NCBI GenBank assembly: GCA_964545075.1
Contig: CAZJFS010000049.1
Location: 1-25,778, forward strand
Source: DAOPXV01 sp035352535
GTDB lineage: Bacteria > Muiribacteriota > UBA9980
DNA: 25,778 nt
Direction of reading: 5' to 3'
The translations under genes were made by a program, and so were the position numbers. Positions within the stretch are counted from its first letter, which is position 1; the number at the start of each line of letters is the position of its first letter. Positions 22,320 through 25,778 of the stretch are shown here, piece after piece. The notes beneath the pieces are model-generated. The model was not told the origin of the DNA. It did no database searches and saw only the letters and a program-made list of their open reading frames with translations.

Positions 22320-24362
22320 ATGTATCTTCGCATAGACAATAATAAAAAAAACAAGCCGTTCAAGTTGAATTCGAAATATTCGCCCACGGGCGATCAGCCC
22401 CAGGCTATCGAGAAAATATTATCCGGATTCGACGAGGATAGAAAACACATAACGCTTATGGGCGTGACGGGTTCCGGAAAAACCTTCACCATGGCCAACG
22501 TCATAGAGAAACTCCAGGTCCCGACGCTCATAATAACCCACAACAAGACCCTTTCCGCTCAACTATACGCGGAATTCAAGGATTTTTTCCCTGATAACGC
22601 GGTCGAATACTTCGTGAGCTATTATGACTACTATCAGCCCGAAGCTTATATCCCGCATACCGACACATATATAGAAAAGGATTCCGACATAAACGAAAAA
22701 ATAGATAAACTGCGCCATTCCGCGACGCATGCGCTTCTGACCAGAAGCGACGTAATCATAGTCGCGTCCGTTTCATGCATCTACGGCCTCGGCTCTCCCG
22801 ACATTTATGAAAGCATGAAAGTGCTCATACAAAAAGACCATGATTACGACATAGACTCTATTTTAAAACGGCTCGTCGAAATGCAATACACGCGGACTAC
22901 GATGGACCTTTCACGGTCGATGTTCCGCATGCGCGGCGACATCCTGGAGATCGTCCAGTCCTTCGGCGAAGACGTCATCAGGATAAGTTTTTTCGGGGAC
23001 ATAGCCGAAAAAATATCGGTCGTCAACCAGGTCAGCGGCGAGATAATTTCAGAGTTAGACGACATTGCCATATTCCCGGCCACTCACTTCGTCGCGCCGG
23101 AAGCCGTAAGGACGAGGGCGCTGGCCGACATAGACAAGGAACTCACCGAGCGGCTTTTTGAGTTGAAAAAAGAGGAAAAGCTCGTCGAGATGCAGCGGCT
23201 TTCGCAGCGCACCATGTACGACATGGAAATGATAAAGGAGATCGGCTACTGCAAGGGAATTGAAAATTATTCGAGGATACTTTCGGGGCGCGCCCCGGGC
23301 ACGCCTCCCGAAACGCTCATAGATTATTTCCCGAAGGACTATCTTCTTATAATCGACGAATCGCACATAACCGTTCCGCAGATATCGGGAATGGAACACG
23401 GCGACTTTTCACGCAAGAAAAATCTGGTCGAATTCGGCTTCAGGATACCCTGCGCTTACGACAACAGGCCTTTAAAATTCAAGGAATTCGAACAGTGCGT
23501 TAACAGGGTTTTATACGTTTCGGCGACGCCTTCCGTATATGAAATCGATAAATCCAGAAGATATATAGCGGAACAGATCATACGTCCTACGGGCCTTTTA
23601 GATCCGGAGATAACCGTAAGATCGACTTCAGGCCAGATAGACGACCTGATATCCGAAATAAAAAAACGAGCCGAAAAAAAAGAACGCGTTCTGGTCACGA
23701 CGCTCACGAAGCGAATGGCGGAAGATCTCACCACGTTCCTTCAAAACGCTGGAATTCTGGCTCAATATCTGCATTCCGAAGTAGTCACGCTCGAGCGCAC
23801 CGAAATAATCAGGAACCTGCGCCTCGGTAAATTCGACGCGCTCATCGGCATAAACCTGCTTCGCGAAGGCCTCGACATCCCCGAGGTATCGCTCGTCGCG
23901 ATACTCGACGCAGACCGGGAAGGGTTCCTGCGCTCCCATCGATCCCTCATTCAAACATGCGGAAGGGCGGCCAGAAACGTCAACGGGACCGTTATTTTTT
24001 ACGCCGACAAGATCACCGACAGCATGAAAAAAACGATAGACGAAACCAACCGGCGGCGCAAGATCCAGGTGGAATATAACGAAAAGCACAACATAACGCC
24101 GCGCACCATCATTAAAAACATTTTTGAAAGCATGGTGCCTCAGGAAGTGGCGGAAGCAGCCGGAATAATAGGTGAAATGACGCCTGAAAAATTATCGGCG
24201 GCGATAGCGGAGCTTGAAAAGAAGATGTACGACGCGGCTTATAACTTGAATTTCGAAGAGGCTTCAGGATACCGCGACCAGATACTCGCGCTGGGCGGAA
24301 AACTGGATTCGGATGAATCGAAGGGTAAGTTTTCCAGAACGAGAGTAAAAGGAAAAAGGTAA
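22320..24362 (+). CDS. uvrB: UvrABC excinuclease subunit B
   Basis: UvrB is the damage-checking helicase-like subunit of nucleotide excision repair. It is loaded by UvrA and then recruits UvrC. The 680-aa product has the full family layout: Walker A GVTGSGKT at 48-55, the YYDYYQPEAYIP beta-hairpin region that probes DNA, the LLIIDESHITVPQ Walker B, the later helicase motifs (LREGLDIPEV, then IQTCGRAARN) and the C-terminal UVR motif (ELEKKMYDAAYNLNFEEA) for UvrC contact. The start at 22320 has a modest AGGA site; the first 15 residues are basic and slightly longer than usual. Its stop overlaps the start of the 46-aa gene (TAATG). Confidence 0.97.
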   Translation: MYLRIDNNKKNKPFKLNSKYSPTGDQPQAIEKILSGFDEDRKHITLMGVTGSGKTFTMANVIEKLQVPTLIITHNKTLSAQLYAEFKDFFPDNAVEYFVSYYDYYQPEAYIPHTDTYIEKDSDINEKIDKLRHSATHALLTRSDVIIVASVSCIYGLGSPDIYESMKVLIQKDHDYDIDSILKRLVEMQYTRTTMDLSRSMFRMRGDILEIVQSFGEDVIRISFFGDIAEKISVVNQVSGEIISELDDIAIFPATHFVAPEAVRTRALADIDKELTERLFELKKEEKLVEMQRLSQRTMYDMEMIKEIGYCKGIENYSRILSGRAPGTPPETLIDYFPKDYLLIIDESHITVPQISGMEHGDFSRKKNLVEFGFRIPCAYDNRPLKFKEFEQCVNRVLYVSATPSVYEIDKSRRYIAEQIIRPTGLLDPEITVRSTSGQIDDLISEIKKRAEKKERVLVTTLTKRMAEDLTTFLQNAGILAQYLHSEVVTLERTEIIRNLRLGKFDALIGINLLREGLDIPEVSLVAILDADREGFLRSHRSLIQTCGRAARNVNGTVIFYADKITDSMKKTIDETNRRRKIQVEYNEKHNITPRTIIKNIFESMVPQEVAEAAGIIGEMTPEKLSAAIAELEKKMYDAAYNLNFEEASGYRDQILALGGKLDSDESKGKFSRTRVKGKR

Positions 24363-24502
24363 TGAACGGATTAAGCGACGAGGAATTGACGAACGCCATA
24401 TTAACCGCCATTAAACGCCTTTCGGAAGAGGACCGCGTAAAGCTCGTTGAAAAGATAAACGATTTTCTGGCGAAAAATAAAAAAAACGAGGAAAAAAAAT
24501 AA
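24362..24502 (+). CDS. Small helical protein coupled to uvrB (46 aa)
   Basis: An ATG that overlaps the uvrB stop as TAATG opens a 46-codon frame (MNGLSDEELTNAILTAIKRL ...) ending at 24502. It is charged, predicted helical throughout, with a Lys/Asn/Glu tail. Overlapping start and stop suggest translation by re-initiation after uvrB, and the AAAAGG before the uvrB stop could serve as ribosome site. The next gene begins 18 bp later. SDEELTNAILTAIKRLSEED looks like an amphipathic protein-contact helix. No family recognised; a chance frame is possible, but the tight packing and codon use argue for a real gene. Confidence 0.6.
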   Translation: MNGLSDEELTNAILTAIKRLSEEDRVKLVEKINDFLAKNKKNEEKK

Positions 24503-24520
24503 TATCATTAAGGGTGGATT

Positions 24521-25765
24521 ATGAATATCACGGACACGAAGTCATATACCGAATGTTTCCTTCAGCTGGCCAACGTCCTGGACCTGGATGAAAACCGTGA
24601 CGATTACCACAGCTGGCGCGTAGCGTCCGTAGCGTACATGATGGCGAAGAAGATAAATTGCCAGAATCTTCTCGAAATTTTCTGGACGGGCCTCCTTCAC
24701 GATATAGGGGCTTACGGTTACAATGATTTCACCATATCGACATCCGATCTGCTTTCGGTATTCGAAAAAGACAAGATATTGCTGCATACCATCCGTTCAG
24801 CCGAAATAATTATGAAGGAACTGCCCGGCGACGTTCACAAGATAGCCGATTTCGTCAAACATCATCATGAAAAATTCGACGGCAGCGGGTTTCCGGACGG
24901 CCTTGCGGGTAACGATATTCCGCTCGTCTCACAGATAATAAAAGTAGCGGATGATTTCGACGTCGCTCTCCGCCTCATACCAAGGCTCCCAAAAAAGAAC
25001 ATATATGATCTTTTCACGCAAAACATAGACCGCGAATATTCAAAAGATATGATAGATCTTTTCAAGGAAACCATGGATAACGATAATTTTTTCAACGAGA
25101 TCGAGCTCGAAGCTCAGATACCGACCATAATAGCAAGGATAATGAAGGAACTGCCTGATTATAAAATGTTCCTCGAAACCGATCTGCTGGAAAAGATGAC
25201 CTTCGCCTTCGCCCACATAATAGACGCCAAGCACGAGGAAACGCTGGGCCATTCGGGCCGCGTGGCTTTTTATTCGCAAAAGATGGCGGAATATCTCAAG
25301 CTCAACCCCAAGGACATAATGAAAGTAAGGCTCGCGGGGTTCATGCACGATATAGGAAAAACGGCCGTCCCGCGAACAATTTTAAATAAATCCGAAAATC
25401 TCACCGTTTACGAACGGCACATAATAAAGGGGCATCCTATTCTCACGATGGAAATCCTTAAAAACATGGCTGTTTTCAACGACATAATCGAGATCGCCGG
25501 GTACCATCATGAAAGGCTTAACGGTTCGGGCTATCCGGCGGGGCTTCCGGCCGAGAACATTCCGTTCCTCGCGCGGCTGGTAATGGTCGCTGATGTTTTC
25601 GACGCCATGGCCTCCGGCAGGCGCTACCAGAAAACGGTGACGAAAAAAGACGCGCTCGATTACTTAATCTCGCAGAAAAACATATTGTTCGACGCGGACG
25701 CGGTGGACGCCATGGTAGCCATAGCCGATACGGACGAAATAAAAAGCATGACCGCCACTAACTGA
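24521..25765 (+). CDS. Protein with two HD-GYP-type phosphohydrolase domains (414 aa)
   Basis: Two related HD domains lie in tandem. The first (about 25-150) has H30, H60-D61 in LLHDIGAYG, then HHHEKFDGSGFPDGL (114-128) and VADDFD. The second (about 235-395) has H276-D277 in MHDIGKTAVP, then YHHERLNGSGYPAGLP (318-333) and VADVFDAMASGR. The second matches the HD-GYP signature (HDIGK, GYP), so cyclic-di-GMP phosphodiesterase activity is likely. The first keeps the metal ligands but has GFP for GYP and Ala for the Lys after HDIG, so it may be divergent or regulatory. No receiver or membrane segment is present; the protein is probably cytoplasmic. AAGGGTGG precedes the ATG. Last gene of the uvrB run, 18 bp after the 46-aa gene. 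Confidence 0.9.
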   Translation: MNITDTKSYTECFLQLANVLDLDENRDDYHSWRVASVAYMMAKKINCQNLLEIFWTGLLHDIGAYGYNDFTISTSDLLSVFEKDKILLHTIRSAEIIMKELPGDVHKIADFVKHHHEKFDGSGFPDGLAGNDIPLVSQIIKVADDFDVALRLIPRLPKKNIYDLFTQNIDREYSKDMIDLFKETMDNDNFFNEIELEAQIPTIIARIMKELPDYKMFLETDLLEKMTFAFAHIIDAKHEETLGHSGRVAFYSQKMAEYLKLNPKDIMKVRLAGFMHDIGKTAVPRTILNKSENLTVYERHIIKGHPILTMEILKNMAVFNDIIEIAGYHHERLNGSGYPAGLPAENIPFLARLVMVADVFDAMASGRRYQKTVTKKDALDYLISQKNILFDADAVDAMVAIADTDEIKSMTATN

Positions 25766-25778
25766 TAACGAAGCGCAT

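Noticed and set aside
1..25778. CRISPR array
   Set aside because: No regularly spaced repeats of 24-37 bases; the only arrays are 9-12 bp direct tandems without spacers.

Overview
The window looks like a piece of chromosome from an anaerobic bacterium. The evidence is a complete hydG with its TM1266-type partner gene ([FeFe]-hydrogenase maturation) and a two-subunit 2-oxoacid:ferredoxin oxidoreductase of the KorAB type. Promoters are of ordinary sigma70 form: several sites read TTGACA or a near variant, exactly 17 bp, then TATAAT or a near variant. Many exported or membrane proteins and an AmpG-like permease fit a cell with an elaborate envelope. I cannot name the lineage from sequence alone.

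Positions 1-5430 are accessory and partly decayed. A three-gene minus-strand operon of unknown function (1544 down to the window edge) has a perfect promoter and a palindrome upstream. After about 750 bp without genes comes the 5' half of a tRNA-Lys(CUU) gene that keeps its own promoter but breaks off just after the anticodon loop. Next is a wrecked tyrosine recombinase, two short tandem-repeat arrays in roughly inverted orientation, a small zinc-ribbon gene, a frameshifted and 5'-truncated RecG-like/HATPase_c_4 gene, and an intact one-TM protein. This looks like an old integration site.

Positions 5430-12121 are plus-strand core genes. A strong promoter is followed by a leader of about 215 nt that ends in an intrinsic terminator just before the TM1266-hydG pair, so the pair is probably controlled by attenuation from an RNA I could not classify. 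Then come an AmpG-like permease, a secreted two-HKD phospholipase-D-family protein and a 556-aa protein of unknown function with a Cys cluster and a polyproline tail.

Positions 12122-12407 are a convergent intergenic region with three DnaA boxes within 30 bp, a consensus promoter and a 13-bp perfect hairpin. Positions 12408-19730 are all minus strand: korA-korB, a LytS-like-sensor hybrid histidine kinase, dCMP deaminase and four small exported or membrane proteins of unknown function, two of them coiled-coil.

Positions 19905-25765 return to the plus strand: a good promoter, an ATP-cone/uridine-kinase-like fusion, an exported unknown, uvrB, an overlapping 46-aa gene and a protein with two HD-GYP-like domains. 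The most interesting items are the leader RNA at 5548-5762, the DnaA-box cluster at 12235-12264, the broken tRNA with a live promoter, and the ATP-cone kinase fusion.
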